The notes under the pieces were generated by a model. It made no database searches and was not told the origin of the DNA. It was given only the letters and a program-made list of their open reading frames with translations. DNA of 64,000 nt, taken from assembly GCF_008579165.1 (NCBI RefSeq), contig NZ_BKCN01000008.1. One strand, 5' to 3'. How positions within the stretch are numbered: the stretch's first letter is position 1; every line of letters starts with the position of its first letter. The translations under genes were made by a program, and so were the position numbers. Below are positions 26,686-36,880 of the stretch, one piece after another. The stretch comes from Iodidimonas nitroreducens (lineage in GTDB: Bacteria; Pseudomonadota; Alphaproteobacteria; Sphingomonadales; Rhodothalassiaceae).

Positions 26686-27897
26686 ATGTCGCATTCCGCT
26701 CCCAAAAAAGTCGTTCTCGCCTATTCCGGTGGTCTTGATACCTCGGTCATTTTGAAATGGCTTGAGGTGACCTATGGCTGCGAAGTGGTTACCTTTACCG
26801 CTGATCTGGGGCAGGGGGCCGAGCTTGATGAAGCCCGCAAAAAAGCGGAAATGCTCGGCATCAAGGATATCTATATCGAAGATTTGCGCGAAGAATTCGT
26901 GCGCGATTATGTTTATCCCATGATGCGCGCCAATGCCCTTTATGAAGGGCTGTATCTTTTGGGCACATCCATCGCCCGCCCCCTGATCGCCAAACGCCAG
27001 ATTGAAATTGCCCGGGAAACCGGGGCCGATGCGGTGTGCCATGGCGCCACCGGAAAGGGCAATGATCAGGTGCGGTTCGAGCTGTCTTATTATGCGCTGG
27101 AACCCGATATCAAGGTGATCGCACCATGGCGGGAATGGGATCTCAATTCCCGCACCAAGCTCATCGAATTTGCCGAACGCCATCAGATCCCGGTGGCAAA
27201 AGACAAGCGCGGCGAAGCGCCTTTTTCGGTGGATGCCAATCTGTTGCACACCTCATCCGAGGGGAAGGCACTGGAAGATCCGGCTGTGGCCGCGGAAGAA
27301 TTCGTTTATTCCCGCACCCAATCCCCGGAAATGGCCCCTGATGAAGCTCAGATCATCGACATCGGCTTTGAACGGGGCGATGCCACCTCCCTTGATGGCG
27401 AGGCTTTGTCGCCTGCCGCATTGCTCACGGCCCTCAATGAATTGGGCCGTATTCATGGCATTGGCCGCCTTGATCTGGTGGAAAATCGCTTTGTGGGGAT
27501 GAAATCGCGGGGCATTTATGAAACACCGGGTGGCACCATTCTATTGGCTGCACATCGGGGGATCGAACAGATCACCCTTGATCGCGGGGCGGCGCATCTG
27601 AAAGATGAACTGATGCCGCGCTATGCCGAATTGATTTATAACGGCCTGTGGTTCACGCCCGAGCGCGAGATGCTGCAAGCCGCCATTGATCACAGCCAGC
27701 GCCATGTGGAAGGCCATGTGACCTTGAAGCTTTATAAGGGCGGGGTGCATATCATTGGGCGCAGCTCACCCAAATCGCTCTACAGCCTAGAGCATGTGAC
27801 CTTCGAGGAAGATGCGGTTTATGATCAGCGCGATGCTGAAGGCTTCATCAAGCTGAATGCCCTGCGCCTGCGCCTTCTGGCCCGCCGCGGGGGTTGA
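26686..27897 (+). CDS. argG: Argininosuccinate synthase
   Basis: 403 residues. The ATP-pyrophosphatase P-loop is in VVLAYSGGLDTSVILKWLE, and the substrate-binding motifs include LYLLGTSIARPLIAKRQIE, CHGATGKGNDQVRFE and GIYETPGGTILLAAHRGIEQ. It condenses citrulline and aspartate in arginine biosynthesis. ATG 26686 starts the conserved MSHSAPKKVVLAYSGG; an earlier in-frame start at 26680 adds only two residues. Length and termini are normal. Other arg genes are not in the window. Confidence 0.96.
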   Translation: MSHSAPKKVVLAYSGGLDTSVILKWLEVTYGCEVVTFTADLGQGAELDEARKKAEMLGIKDIYIEDLREEFVRDYVYPMMRANALYEGLYLLGTSIARPLIAKRQIEIARETGADAVCHGATGKGNDQVRFELSYYALEPDIKVIAPWREWDLNSRTKLIEFAERHQIPVAKDKRGEAPFSVDANLLHTSSEGKALEDPAVAAEEFVYSRTQSPEMAPDEAQIIDIGFERGDATSLDGEALSPAALLTALNELGRIHGIGRLDLVENRFVGMKSRGIYETPGGTILLAAHRGIEQITLDRGAAHLKDELMPRYAELIYNGLWFTPEREMLQAAIDHSQRHVEGHVTLKLYKGGVHIIGRSSPKSLYSLEHVTFEEDAVYDQRDAEGFIKLNALRLRLLARRGG

Positions 27898-27935
27898 GAG
27901 GGGTTTGAGAGGAGCTTGAGAGGGTCGCGAACATC

Positions 27936-27956
27936 GAGGGGGGTTGTGCCCCCCTC
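27936..27956. terminator. Hairpin between argG and the convergent outer-membrane gene
   Basis: GAGGGGGG (27936-27943) pairs exactly with CCCCCCTC (27949-27956) around a 5-base loop. It lies between two convergent stop codons, where it could end both transcripts, although there is no long T run on either side. Confidence 0.45.
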
Positions 27957-27973
27957 ATGCCTGATCATCTTTG

Positions 27974-28714
27974 TTAGAATTTGAAGCGCACACCGGCATT
28001 CAGATGCCATGCATCGAATTCCGAGCGAAAACGGCTGAGAATGGCGCCATTGTCTTCGACCCGCAACCAATCGGGGCGACCGGTGGAATAATAGCGGCCA
28101 TCAACAAAAAGATCGAACATCTTATTGAGGGGCATGGTCACGCCGATGATGGCCTGCCAGGCAAATTCGGTATCCGTGGGGCCGCCAAATTGGGTGCGCT
28201 GAAAATTGGGGCTGGCTTCCGGGGTGAAATAGACATCGGATTCGACCCCGGCTAAACCGGCCCCCGCCCCGATATAGGGGATGAAGCGGCGGGAAATATT
28301 GGTGAAATCATATAAAACCACGGCCATCCCGGCCAAAGAGCTGTTATCGCCGCTGAAATTCAAGCCCGGTTCATCGGTGATGATGCCATCATCAATGCTG
28401 TTTTCCCGATAGGACAAATCGAGCTCCAGCCGAAATTGCCCCCAGGGCGTGCCAGCAAGGCGATAGCCGATGCTGCCGCCCATCACGAAGCCGGGATCAA
28501 AGGTCATTCTGGCCGCTTTGAAATCCGCTTGATCAAGGCGCACACTGGATTGATCCTGCTGGATGCTTAAACCCCCATAGGCCGAGACATAAAAGCCGGA
28601 TGGGTTTTCGCGTTGCTGGGCCTGGGCAGAAGATGACAGACCCGAAAACAGGGCAGTTGTGGCAAAAAAGGATGTGGCAATCAATGATGGATAGAAAGAT
28701 TTAGAAATATTCAT
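27974..28714 (-). CDS. Outer-membrane beta-barrel protein (OmpW/Opa-like porin family)
   Basis: 246 residues. The signal peptide (LIATSFFATTALFSGLSSSA, cleaved after AQA) is followed by alternating amphipathic strands, for example GFYVSAYGGLSI, GGSIGYRLAG, FRLELDLSYREN and FIPYIGAGAGLAGVESDVYF. The protein ends in AGVRFKF with a terminal Phe, the recognition signal of the BAM machinery. This is an eight-strand-like barrel of the OMP_b-brl group; no specific transport role can be given. Start ATG 28714 is chosen because GGAGAG lies 6 bases upstream and the signal peptide begins there; longer in-frame starts would add 64 residues without signal-peptide character. Confidence 0.8.
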   Translation of the reverse strand: MNISKSFYPSLIATSFFATTALFSGLSSSAQAQQRENPSGFYVSAYGGLSIQQDQSSVRLDQADFKAARMTFDPGFVMGGSIGYRLAGTPWGQFRLELDLSYRENSIDDGIITDEPGLNFSGDNSSLAGMAVVLYDFTNISRRFIPYIGAGAGLAGVESDVYFTPEASPNFQRTQFGGPTDTEFAWQAIIGVTMPLNKMFDLFVDGRYYSTGRPDWLRVEDNGAILSRFRSEFDAWHLNAGVRFKF

Positions 28715-28856
28715 AATTGCTCTCCGAATATGCCACGAATAATGGGATGCCGCCTGACAAATCCCTGATGGATTCACCATAACCTGTTGGCGAGCATAAA
28801 GATATGGCCCATCAAGATCACATTTCCTTGACAGATGCGAAGGCATGCCGATGGCT

Positions 28857-29480
28857 TCAGGCAGCAAAAAACAGCCGGATGCCATCCATGATGAACTGGG
28901 TGGCAAAAGCCGCCAGAATGATCCCCAAAACCCGTGAAACCACAGCCGATACCGTGGCCCCCAGCACCGCCATTAATTTCGATGCCGCCAGAAAGGCCAG
29001 AAGTGTGAGCAGCAAGGTCAGCCCCAAAGCCCCCAAAATGCTGCCCTGCGCCAGAAGATTGCCCTCATGGCTCGCCATCAGCAGGATGATCGAGGCAATC
29101 GCCCCCGGCCCCGCAAGCAGGGGAATGGCAATGGGAAAGACGGAAATATCTTCCAGATGTTCCTGATGGGTGCGCTCGGCGGTTTCTTCGCGCCGTTCGG
29201 TGCGCTTTTCAAAGACCATCTCAAGGGCGATGAGAAACAGCATGATGCCCCCTGCCACCTTCAGGGCATCGAGGCTGATGCCCAAAGCCGTCAGGAAAGG
29301 CTCGCCCACGGCGGCAAAAAAGGCGAGGATGATCACCGCAATCACCGTGCCCTTGATCGCCATCAGCTTTTTGTGCCGGGCATCCGATCCCCGGGTGAGG
29401 CTGGCAAAAACCGGGGCGATGCCGATGGGATCAATCACCACGAAAAAGGTGACGAAGGCACTGATGAACAAATCCAGCAT
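28857..29480 (-). CDS. MarC family inner-membrane protein
   Basis: 207 residues with six predicted membrane helices. FVTFFVVIDPIGIAPVFASL is the MarC signature, and the second half repeats the pattern in VFPIAIPLLAGPGAIASIIL. A charged cytoplasmic loop (FEKRTERREETAERTHQEH) separates the halves. The family (MarC/SnatA/YchE) is of uncertain function; some members transport small amino acids. It lies 3 bases downstream of folD on the same strand. Confidence 0.88.
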   Translation of the reverse strand: MLDLFISAFVTFFVVIDPIGIAPVFASLTRGSDARHKKLMAIKGTVIAVIILAFFAAVGEPFLTALGISLDALKVAGGIMLFLIALEMVFEKRTERREETAERTHQEHLEDISVFPIAIPLLAGPGAIASIILLMASHEGNLLAQGSILGALGLTLLLTLLAFLAASKLMAVLGATVSAVVSRVLGIILAAFATQFIMDGIRLFFAA

Positions 29481-29482
29481 CG

Positions 29483-30391
29483 CTATTCTCCGCTTTCTCG
29501 GGCGCTTTGTCGTTCGGCGGCGGTGATGCTATTGGCCAGCAGCACGGCAATGGTCATTGGTCCCACACCTCCGGGCACCGGGGTGATGGCAGCGGCTTTA
29601 AGGCTTGCGGCCTCGAAATCCACATCCCCCACCAGCCGGGTTTTATCTTGGCCTTTTTCCGGGGCGGGCAGCCGGTTGATGCCCACATCAATCACCGTTG
29701 CCCCGGGCTTGATCCAATCGCCCTTCACCATCTGCGGACGCCCCACAGCCGCCACCAGAATATCGGCGCGGCGGCACAGATCGGGCAGATTGCGGCTGCG
29801 GGAATGGGCGATGGTCACCGTGCAATTTTCAGCCAAAAGCAGATGCGCCATGGGTTTCCCCACGATATTCGAGCGGCCCAGCACCAGCGCATCCAATCCG
29901 CTGAGATCGCCCAATTCTTCTTTTAAAAGCATCAGGCAGCCAAGGGGGGTGCAGGGCACCAGCCCCCGGCCCCCGGTGGCCAGCAATCCGGCATTCTGGA
30001 TATGAAAGCCATCCACATCCTTTGCCGGATCGATGGCCGCGATCACCGCCGCGCTTTCGATATGGGGGGGCAGGGGTAATTGCACCAGAATGCCATGCAC
30101 AGCCGGATCGGCATTGAGCCGGGCCACCAGATCGAGCAGGGCCTGTTGGGATGTTTCGGCGCCCAAACGATGCTCGAAGGATTGCATCCCCACTTCAAGG
30201 GTTTGGCGGCCTTTATTGCGAACATAAATCTCGCTGGCGGGATCATCCCCCACCAGCACCACTGCAAGCCCGGGGACGATGCCATGGCTGGCTTTCAGGG
30301 CGGCCACCCGATTGGCCACCTGTTGGCGCAGGCCGGCGGCAAATCCCTTGCCATCGATGAGTTTTGCCCTATGGCCGGTTTCTGTGGTCAT
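29483..30391 (-). CDS. folD: Bifunctional methylenetetrahydrofolate dehydrogenase/cyclohydrolase
   Basis: 302 residues from ATG 30391 (MTTETGHRAKLIDGKGFAAG). The catalytic region VVLVGDDPASEIYVRNKGRQ contains the conserved YxxxK-type motif (Y-V-R-N-K), LVQLPLPPHI is the folate-binding QLPLP motif, and VLGRSNIVGKPMAHLLL with PVPGGVGPMTIAVLLANS are the NADP-binding and C-terminal signatures. It converts 5,10-methylene-THF to 10-formyl-THF. An in-frame start at 30454 would add 21 non-conserved residues. It is flanked by DUF167 upstream and marC downstream in one minus-strand run. Confidence 0.94.
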   Translation of the reverse strand: MTTETGHRAKLIDGKGFAAGLRQQVANRVAALKASHGIVPGLAVVLVGDDPASEIYVRNKGRQTLEVGMQSFEHRLGAETSQQALLDLVARLNADPAVHGILVQLPLPPHIESAAVIAAIDPAKDVDGFHIQNAGLLATGGRGLVPCTPLGCLMLLKEELGDLSGLDALVLGRSNIVGKPMAHLLLAENCTVTIAHSRSRNLPDLCRRADILVAAVGRPQMVKGDWIKPGATVIDVGINRLPAPEKGQDKTRLVGDVDFEAASLKAAAITPVPGGVGPMTIAVLLANSITAAERQSARESGE

Positions 30392-30404
30392 GGTTTTGCT
30401 TTCA

Positions 30405-30761
30405 TCAGATCCATATCCCCTGTTGGTGCAGGGCTTTCGTGATGCGTTCGGCAAGATCGGGGGGATCGCCGGTGATATCGATGGTCTTGATCTGTGTTGT
30501 GGTGCCCGCGCTGATGGTGATCTGGGATCGCACCAGCCCTAAATTGCGGGCCAAAAGGGCGATCATGGCCTTATTGGCCTTACCCTTTTCAGCCACGGCG
30601 GTCACGCTTAAACGCAGGCGCGCCGCCCCCGTTTCATCCAATTCGATCCTGTCGATTCGATTGGCCGATGCCTTGGGGCTGAGCTTTACCCGCAGCCGCA
30701 CCCCGAAAGGCTGGCGGCTCAGCAGATCAATAGCCGTAAAGCAGGGGGACGATGCTGTCAT
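30405..30761 (-). CDS. DUF167 (YggU) family protein
   Basis: 118 residues with the family pattern GVRLRVKLSPKASANRIDRI, then EKGKANKAMIALLARNLGL and SQITISAGTTTQIKTIDITG. DUF167 is a small alpha/beta fold found across bacteria, archaea and eukaryotes without an assigned function. It overlaps the upstream YggT gene by 35 bases. A yggT-yggU pairing like this is conserved in many proteobacteria. Confidence 0.85.
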   Translation of the reverse strand: MTASSPCFTAIDLLSRQPFGVRLRVKLSPKASANRIDRIELDETGAARLRLSVTAVAEKGKANKAMIALLARNLGLVRSQITISAGTTTQIKTIDITGDPPDLAERITKALHQQGIWI

Positions 30762-31050
30762 TGAACAAAATCTGCAAGGCCTGCACCAGCAAAAGCAGGA
30801 TCAGAGGAGAAATATCGATCCCCCCCAGATCGGGAACGATCCTGCGAATGGGGCGAAGCGCCGGTTCGGTGATACGATAGAGAAAATTCATCACCGTGCC
30901 AACGAACTGATTATGGGTATTGATGACATTGAAAGACACCAGCCAACTCATGATCACCCAAATGATCAGCAGCCATTTATAGATATCGATCACCGAATTT
31001 ATCAGATATATGAGGCGCTCATCATCATCCTTTGCAGTGTTCATTCCCAT
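30727..31050 (-). CDS. YggT family membrane protein
   Basis: 107 residues with two membrane helices, YKWLLIIWVIMSWLVSF and ISPLILLLLVQALQILF, and between them the signature NFLYRITEPALRPIRRIVPD followed by LGGIDISP. YggT proteins occur in bacteria and plastids; roles in osmotic tolerance and in cell or nucleoid organisation have been proposed. It is first in the yggT-DUF167-folD-marC run. A second ATG two codons in is also possible as the start. Confidence 0.88.
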   Translation of the reverse strand: MGMNTAKDDDERLIYLINSVIDIYKWLLIIWVIMSWLVSFNVINTHNQFVGTVMNFLYRITEPALRPIRRIVPDLGGIDISPLILLLLVQALQILFNDSIVPLLYGY

Positions 31051-31314
31051 TTGGCCCTAGATGTAGCCGCGCCCGGCATCAGACGCAAGACCGCGCAGGG
31101 TTTTGTGCGGGGCTTTAATCCCCTGCCATGAGGCCGGATTTTCGGGCCTGATATCCGGGCTTTCGGGGCTGTGAAGTTAACGGGATCTTAAGGCCAGGGC
31201 GGCTATTGTGCAGGATGGAATTGTTGTATCCGGCAGCGCGCCATGGGTTTATCATGTCCGCTCCTTATAGATTGATGTGCCCCGATTTTTTTTGAAAGGT
31301 AACGACCCCGGGCG

Positions 31315-34100
31315 ATGGCATTTTTTGGTTTGGGCACAGGGGGGGCGTCTCCATTTCAATCGCAGATCACGGCGATTGATCTGTCGGTGCTGCGTTTTCG
31401 CCCGCCTCTTGATGTTGCTCAACTGCAAAACAGCAATCGCGGCCCGGCGGTTATCCCGCCTGGCAGATTCCACAGGCCAGCCAAACCCTTGTTTCACAAT
31501 TCAATGATGTGCGCAATCTACGCAGCTTCATCGATGAAAATGCGCCGGGTGTGGAATCAGTGGGGGTAGGGCCTGATCAGCGGGCGACCTTCGTGGCGTT
31601 CGATGCGCTGACAAAGCTTGAAACCCTCGCCCGCTTTGCCGCTGAAAATTCCACGCCCGCCAGTTCGCTTTCCCGGCTCGATGCTCAGTTCCAGCAAAAT
31701 CTGGCGGAGATTTCCGCTTATATCGCCTCGGCTGAAACCGATAAGCTTACCTTGCTTTCGGGCGCCCGCGCATCAAGCCTCACCTCGCCCTTTGAGATGA
31801 AATCCAATAGCGAAAGCTTTATCGGCCGCACCATTGCCACCGAAGGCCGCGATCAGCCGATCCCCGGCATTGTGGGCGATGAGGTGTTTACGCTGGCGAT
31901 CACCCGTTTGGGCGAGCGTACTGATCTCACGATCGATCTGGCGCAGATCGATGGCCCGATCACCGTCGATTCATTGGTCAGTTTCATCAATGAACAGATC
32001 ACATCGGTGCAGGGCACGGATCAGAATGGCGATCCCATCTTCACAGCTTCGGGCGATCCGGCCCCGAAATTCACCTCGCGTTTTGCGGTCAGCACCGATG
32101 CCAATTTCGATCATAGCCTGCGCATCAATACCACCCTGTTTGAAGAGGTGCGGCTGATCCCTGCGGTCGCCGAGCCCAGCCTGTTCATTGCCAGCAATAA
32201 ATCGGCGCTGATCGGTGATGATGTTGTGCGCACCGGCATCACTCGTTTCGATCAATCGGATGGCACATTGGTGCAAAAAAGCACCGCAGATATGGCCGGC
32301 GTGGATCGTTTGGCGACCGAGATTGCCAGTGCCGAAGACGATGGGGCGACGGTCGCGGCTTCAACCAGCAGCACGGCGGTGGCAGTGGATGGGGATGGCT
32401 TCATCTATACCCTGGGCAGCAGCACCGGTGATTTTGGCAATCAGCGCAATCTGGCGGGTGCGGCATCGGATGTGGTGCTCACCAAGATGGATAGCCTTGG
32501 CAATGTGGTGTTTTCCCGGCTTTTGGGCAGTTCCACCGGGGCTGAGGCCTTTTCCCTTGCCATCGACAGCCAGAATAATGTGGTGATCGCAGGCAGCACG
32601 GCAGACAATATCGGCGAGAATGCAGTGATTTCGGGGGTTGATAGCTTCGTCACCAAATTCAGCTCCAGAGGTGATGAGCTTTTTACCTTTCAGGTAAATA
32701 GCGCCTCGGAAGATCGTGTGCAGGCGATCACCATCGATCAGGATGATAATATCATCGTCAGCGGCTTCAGCCGTGGGGCTTTGGATGTGAATAACCCTTC
32801 GGCGGGTGGCCGGGATGCCATGCTGTTGAAGATCGATGGCAGCAGCGGCCAGCGCCTTGATGCCACCCTGATCGGGGATCAAAATGATCAGCAGGGCAAT
32901 GCCGTGGCGATTGCCGGGGATGGCAATATCCTCCTTGCTTCCAATGAAGGGGGGCGTGTCATCCTGCGCAAGGTGGATGCCAATGATTTCTCTTCGGTTT
33001 TGTTCGAGCAGGATTTGGGGGCCATCGACCGCAGCGGCGAGATCAGCGGCCTGAAGGTTTCTGGCAATGATATTTTTCTGGTTGGCAGCACCGATAATGG
33101 CAATTTCACCGGCACGGCGGCCACGGTTGCCAATGCTTCATCGGGGGGACGCGAAGGCTTTGTGTTGAAGCTCGCCGATCAGGGCGCATCGGCGACAGCA
33201 GATTTCATCAGCTTTGTCGGCACGGTGGCTTTCGATGAAATCAACGATGTGGCGCTGGGGGGCAGTGAGGTTTTTGTCACCGGCACCACGCGGGGCGATC
33301 TGGAAGCCAATGGCCGGGTGGGCCCGCGCGATGGCTTTGTGGCGCGGATCGATATGGCCAGCGGGGCCATCAGCGAAGTGCAGCAATTTGGTGAGATGCT
33401 CACCAATGTGGATGCCAGCGGCATTGCCTTTGTCAATAATGGTCCATCGGTGCTTGATCGTTTGGGATTGCCGATGGGGATGGTGGATCGCTTTGTGACC
33501 CGCACCATAGAAGATCAGACCACGGCGCGGGCGGGCGATTTTTTTGAAATTTCGATCAATGGCGGCCGACGCCAGCGGGTCACGCTATCGGAAGGCGATA
33601 ATCTTCTGGATCTGGCGCGGAAGATCAATCGCCTGTCTTTTCGTGATGAAGTGCAGGCCGAGGGCAGCAATAACAAGCTGCTGATCCGGGCGACCGGCAG
33701 CAATCAGGTGGATGTGTTTGCCGGATCGGCTGAACGCGATCTTCTGGGCAAGATGGGGATCGAACCGCAACGGCTTTTAGGCACCACAGCCTTGTTCAAT
33801 CTTGATGATGAAACCTCCGCCGATGCGCGATTGGGCGGGGTTTTCGCCTTCAATCTGGGGGGGGCTTTGGGGCTATCAAACAAGCAGCAGGCGGCCTTCA
33901 CCCTGACCCGGATTCAGGAATCGATTGAAACCGCCAAGCGGGCTTTCCGGTCTTTATCCCCCAGCCCGCTTGATGATCTGCTCAATCGGCCCGGCGGTGG
34001 CACTGTGCCCACCCGGCTGCAAAACCAGATTGGCAATTATAGCGCCGCCCTGCAGCGTTTGCAGGGGGGGGGCATCGGCGGCACCGGCTTTACTATTTGA
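31315..34100 (+). CDS. Large SBBP-type beta-propeller protein with flagellin/FlgL-like ends (frameshift near 31461)
   Basis: About 929 residues after repair. The start MAFFGLGTGGASPFQSQITA is in one frame and the rest in another; adding one base near 31461 joins them through IPPWQIPQASQTLVSQFNDV. The N-terminal 130 residues are helical. A central region from about 330 to 720 has repeated units like AVDGDGFIYTLGSSTGDFG, AIDSQNNVVIAGSTADNIG and TIDQDDNIIVSGFSRGALD, the SBBP/propeller pattern. After a domain with FFEISINGGRRQRVTLSEGD, the C-terminus is helical again (IGNYSAALQRLQGGG). Helical ends around a variable middle recall flagellin and hook-associated proteins, but I would not call it one. 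No signal peptide is visible. Confidence 0.6.
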
Positions 34101-34178
34101 ACTGTTCAGCCCCGGTTCAGGGCATCATCCCCATGATCACAGCCCTTAATGATCAAGGGATTTAGGAGCGGCTTTGTT

Positions 34179-34594
34179 GTGGCACGGGGTTTCATATTGG
34201 CGGGGATGATAGCTTGATCATGGCTATCATGATGTTGCACGGAGCGGCCAAAACCCATGCAGGGCAAGAAGACCGGGCACCGCAGGAAGATATGGAAACG
34301 GATCAGGAGGCGGGTGCGCTGTGTGTTTCCATCGATCAGATCAGCCGGAGCGACATCATCGATGATCAGACCATCCTTCTGAAGATGCTCTCGGGGGGTG
34401 ATCTTTTGATGCATCTGAAATACAGCTGCCCGCAGTTGGCCTTTCATGATTTTTTCAGCTATGAGCCGACCATGGGCCAGCTCTGTGCGGAGATTGATCA
34501 TATCATGACCCGTGCTGGCTTTTCCTGCGAAATCGGCAACTTCAGCGCGGCGGCCGGCGATCAGATCAAGGGTTCAGATCAGGGCTTCAAATGA
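34179..34594 (+). CDS. Small exported protein, DUF6491-like (probable frameshift in the signal peptide)
   Basis: The intact frame from 34214 (TTG) or 34220 (ATG) gives about 125 residues containing CVSIDQISRSDIIDDQTILL, MLSGGDLLMHLKYSCPQLAF and a C-terminal FSCEIGNFSAA. The order of R/D, the IDDxTI motif and a CPxL cysteine resembles the DUF6491 family of small periplasmic proteins. From GTG 34179, with GGAG upstream, one extra base near 34214 would give a good signal peptide (MARGFILAGMIALIMAIMML) ending in HGAAKTHAG. Function unknown. Confidence 0.45.
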
Positions 34595-34613
34595 GGGGGG
34601 CAATGGTCCTGCC

Positions 34614-36075
34614 TTATCCCGATAGCGGCGGTTCATCCGAGTCGTTTTTTTGCGCGTTCAGCAGATTGTCCCGGACCCGCTGGATATGGAATTTCAAGGC
34701 ATGAAGATCGGCCTGATAGGTGGCGGGCACGCGCAAATTTTCAACGCTTTTATCCAGTGCAGATAGGCGTTTCAAGGCATCGTCTCGATCCATGGCTGGC
34801 GTCTTGCCCGGGCTTTGTTTGAGGGTGGGATCAGAACAGGCGTGCTCGATCTCATGCAAAAGGCGATAGGGACGGCTGATTTTTGCCCGAATGCGCCAGC
34901 CATAAAGGGGCGGGAAAATGCGCAATAAAGGGATCAGCAGGGTTAAAAGCGGCAGGGCCATCACCAGCCAGCGATCAAGCAGGGTCGCTGCCCAGAAAGG
35001 CAGCACTCTTTGCAAAAAAGATGGTCCGCGCCGGTGAAAGCGGGCGGCGTCCTCATTCAGGGGCAAAGACAGCTTATGGGCCGATGGGAATTGCCCGGCG
35101 TCTTCAAAAAGCCCGGCCTGATCATGTAAGGATTGGGCGGTCATCAGCAGCAGATCGATCAACGCCGGGTGTAGATCGGCGGTGGTGACCAGCATGGCTG
35201 TGGTGGCGATCAGGGCGGTATCCTGTTGGGGGATATTGCGGGCCAGATCCAGCGTGCCCTGGGGTAATTCCAGCGCATCGATATAGGGCAGTCTTCGGGC
35301 ATAAGCATGGCTGCGCGGCAGGCTGAAAAGCGATAATCCGGGCTGGGCCACCAAAGCTTGATGCTGGGGCTATGGGCGCTGCCAACCGTGAACACCCCAT
35401 CGATCTGCCCCAGAACAAGGGCGGCCAGGGCATCATCGCCGCTGAGTTGATCGGGGGCCTTTTGCTCGGCTCCCGTCTCGAAAGGCAGATCATTCAAGGC
35501 ATAAAGGGTTTCGGCCAAAGCCCGGCTGCCCGAGCCCAAGGGGCCTTTGGCAATGCGCAAGGCGGCCAGATCGCGAAAATCGGTGATCTGCACATCATCG
35601 CGCAAAAACAGCCAGGCCGGTTCATAATAAAGGCTGGCCAGCGCTTCGATGGCAGCGGGGCTATCGCCATCCCCATCGCTGTTCCTATTGCTGGCGGCCA
35701 CAAGCATTTGCGGGGAAATCCCGGCTTGGGCAAAGGCGATCATCGCTTCCCTTTCATTCAGCCGAAGACGATTGAGATTGTCCACCGATCCTGATGTTTT
35801 GATGATCTCGCTGCGATTCCATGGGCGGCCAAAGCGGTTTGATAGCGCTGGGCGATCTGGAAATATGTGCCGCTTTGCGGCCCGGCCAGAATGATCAGCC
35901 GATCGGGTGGCGCGGGTTTGACAAACTGATGGGCGGCGATAAAGGCGATGATCACCATGATCAGGGCAGGCACAGCAAGCTTCAGCCCCTCTCCCTCGGG
36001 CCAAAGGGCGGTGAGGCGCCGGGGCCATCCTCCTTGTTTCTCTGCCTTCGGGCTGTCTTTATCGGCCTGCTTCAT
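34614..36075 (-). pseudogene. TAXI-family TRAP-type solute-binding protein with membrane anchors (two frameshifts)
   Basis: Three frames join into one protein of about 487 residues. N-terminus: a cytoplasmic stretch and a membrane helix (LAVPALIMVIIAFIAAHQF). Then the TAXI binding domain: LIILAGPQSGTYFQIAQRYQ, TSGSVDNLNRL, IAKGPLGSGSRALAETLYAL and DGVFTVGSAHSPSI. A second pair of helices (LLDRWLVMALPLLTLLIPLL) and a cytoplasmic coiled C-terminus follow. Joins need one base near 35815 and one near 35359. TAXI proteins bind small carboxylates or amino acids for TRAP transporters, yet no TRAP permease gene lies nearby, and the two-sided membrane anchoring suggests a sensory or membrane-bound variant. 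Confidence 0.7.
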
Positions 36076-36276
36076 GATAGGACCTGTTTGCGGTCGCGCT
36101 GATGGGGTCAGGGTCAGGATATAGGAAGATGAAAGGCTTTGCCTCCCTTGTCACGGGCTCTTTCTCATTTTAAAAGCGGCCTTTGGGGCGCGCCTTAAAA
36201 AAAACCGGAAAATTTGGAAAAAACCTAAAAGCCCAAAGACGTTTGTAAAAGACGCCTGAATGAGAGGATGAGCCGG

Positions 36277-36831
36277 ATGGCAATCATGTCGGATCGCTGG
36301 ATCAGAGAAAAAAGCCTGAACGAAGCGATGATCGAACCCTTTGAAGATCGTCAGAAGCGGGCCGGAACAATTTCTTATGGGCTCAGTTCCTATGGCTATG
36401 ATGCGCGTGTGGCCAATGAATTCAAGATTTTCACCAATGTCGATAATGCCCTTGTGGACCCCAAGGAATTTTCCCCGAAAAGCTTTGTGGATCGCACTGT
36501 GGATGTGTGCATCATTCCGCCCAATTCCTTTGCTTTGGCGCGGACGGTGGAATATTTCCGGGTGCCCAAAGATGTTCTGGTGATCTGTTTGGGTAAATCG
36601 ACCTATGCGCGCTGCGGGATCATTGTCAATGTCACCCCGCTGGAACCGGGCTGGGAAGGCCATGTGACTTTGGAATTTTCCAATACAACGCCCCTGCCCG
36701 CCAAGATCTATGCCAATGAAGGGGCCTGCCAGTTCCTGTTTTTACAAGGCAATGAACCGTGCGAAATCAGCTATGCCGATCGGGCGGGAAAATATATGGG
36801 CCAGCGCGGCGTGACGCTGCCAAAGCTTTAG
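36277..36831 (+). CDS. dcd: dCTP deaminase
   Basis: 184 residues. SYGLSSYGYDARVANEFKIF, IPPNSFALARTVEYFRVPKD, VICLGKSTYARCGIIVNVTP and LEPGWEGHVTLEFSNTTPLP are the family signatures, with the catalytic Glu in the last block. It deaminates dCTP to dUTP, supplying dUMP for thymidylate. ATG 36277 is chosen because GAGAGG sits 9 bases upstream and family members begin with MxIMxDRWI; ATG 36268 is too close to that site. It precedes murA by 50 bases. Confidence 0.93.
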   Translation: MAIMSDRWIREKSLNEAMIEPFEDRQKRAGTISYGLSSYGYDARVANEFKIFTNVDNALVDPKEFSPKSFVDRTVDVCIIPPNSFALARTVEYFRVPKDVLVICLGKSTYARCGIIVNVTPLEPGWEGHVTLEFSNTTPLPAKIYANEGACQFLFLQGNEPCEISYADRAGKYMGQRGVTLPKL

Positions 36832-36880
36832 AGCCGCCCCAATCTGGTGAACGAGCCTCAAAAAGGATGATGATCATTTC

